A stretch of 18,652 nucleotides of DNA from Nitrospira sp. UBA2082. GTDB taxonomy: Bacteria > Nitrospirota > Nitrospiria > Nitrospirales > Nitrospiraceae. Below are positions 18,068 through 18,652 of the stretch, in pieces (position 1 is the stretch's first letter; the number at the start of each line of letters is the position of its first letter). A program made the position numbers and the translations under genes. The notes below the pieces were generated by a model. It saw only the letters and a program-made list of their open reading frames with translations, searched no databases and was not told the DNA's origin. Location: the NCBI GenBank assembly GCA_002331335.1, contig DCZO01000013.1, forward strand, positions 46,722 to 65,373. The letters run 5' to 3'.

Positions 18068-18652
18068 TCAGGAGGGTGACGTTGTGCCATGCGTGCGCCG
18101 GTAGAGGAACTCGAGTCCTTCCAAGGTCAATAATGGTTCAATCTTTTGAATCGAGGTGGTTTCCGGGGCGACGACAGCGGCGAGTCCTCCCGTGGCAATG
18201 ACATAGGACGAATGTCCCATTTCCTGCTGCATACGTCGAACGAGGGCATCGACCAGGCCGGCGTAGCCATACAGGAGCCCTGCTTGTATGCTGCTTGCCG
18301 TGTCGGTGCCGATGACGGTCTTGGGTCTCGCCAGTTCAACTTTACTTAATTTGGCGGCGCGGGTGAACAGCGCTTCGGCTGAAATACCAAGACCTGGGGC
18401 AATGGCCCCGCCGAGGTAGTCTCCACCCTGGGTGACAGCACAGAAGGTCGTGGCGGTGCCGAAGTCCACAATAATGAGGTCACGGTGAAACTTGTGGTAG
18501 GCGGCGGCGGCATTGACAATACGGTCGCTGCCGATTTCCCCGGGATTCTTGTATCGAAGCGTCAGACCTGTGTCCATCTCCGAAGTGACGATGAGCGGTG
18601 TGCAGCCAAAATAAGAGCCGGCCATCGACTCGAACGTTTCCGTGAGGGAAGG
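18068..18652 (-). CDS. coaX: Type III pantothenate kinase (5' end cut by window edge)
   Basis: The reading frame is open to the right edge, giving 194 residues of the C-terminal three quarters of a CoaX protein. CoaX phosphorylates pantothenate in the first step of coenzyme A synthesis. Like its relatives in the ASKHA fold it is insensitive to CoA feedback and needs a monovalent cation. Visible motifs are PGEIGSDRIVNAAAAYHKF, the metal and phosphate segment IIVDFGTATTFCAV, YLGGAIAPGLGIS, the GTDTASSIQAGLLYGYAGL helix and IATGGLA. Each is characteristic of the family. It lies 139 bases upstream of grpE on the same strand; the gap holds no obvious terminator. The N-terminal phosphate loop is outside the window. 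Confidence 0.94.
   Translation of the reverse strand, partial: PSLTETFESMAGSYFGCTPLIVTSEMDTGLTLRYKNPGEIGSDRIVNAAAAYHKFHRDLIIVDFGTATTFCAVTQGGDYLGGAIAPGLGISAEALFTRAAKLSKVELARPKTVIGTDTASSIQAGLLYGYAGLVDALVRRMQQEMGHSSYVIATGGLAAVVAPETTSIQKIEPLLTLEGLEFLYRRTHGTTSPS

Overview
The window is about 18.6 kb of dense, moderately GC-rich bacterial chromosome with short intergenic gaps and many genes in minus-strand runs. It holds no rRNA, CRISPR array, insertion sequence or recognisable prophage block. The housekeeping proteins (MraZ, ComF, PyrD class 1A, RsmE, DnaK/DnaJ/GrpE, CoaX) and the accompanying small hypotheticals look to me most like Nitrospira or a relative in Nitrospirota. That is a recognition-level inference, not the result of a search.

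Layout. 1-2414 (minus): a ComF-family protein and an FmdB-type zinc ribbon, then an excisionase-like HTH protein, MraZ, and a RusA-type nuclease that runs off the left edge. 2582-7425 (mostly plus): a LolD/YbbA-type ABC ATPase overlaps a class 1A dihydroorotate dehydrogenase. A solo LuxR-type HTH gene on the minus strand converges on it. A 10-TM FtsX-like permease and a 58-residue membrane protein follow. 7426-8710: a long imperfect hairpin, a 44-residue membrane protein, a PilZ-domain protein and a tRNA-Met(CAT), the last three on the minus strand. 8800-11287: an SDR oxidoreductase (plus), then minus-strand genes for a secreted NTF2-like protein, a 53-residue exported peptide with a strong terminator, and an exported Sel1-repeat protein.

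11500-13154 (minus) is an accessory island of small genes. It has two DUF4258 proteins, each directly followed by a different small partner (a YgiT-type zinc finger and a 71-residue protein), with a helical 109-residue conserved hypothetical between them. This looks like two toxin-antitoxin-like modules sharing one toxin-like fold, and it is the most interesting part of the window.

13394-18652 (minus): the heat-shock run grpE-dnaK-dnaJ-rsmE, preceded by coaX (type III pantothenate kinase, cut by the right edge). No hrcA gene and no CIRCE operator are visible.

Four real or likely small genes (7249-7425, 7648-7782, 10384-10545, and the short form of the LuxR gene, 4209-4487) were found by reading both strands for start codons, ribosome-binding sites and family alignment. 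Once they are placed, no gene-free stretch exceeds about 250 bases.
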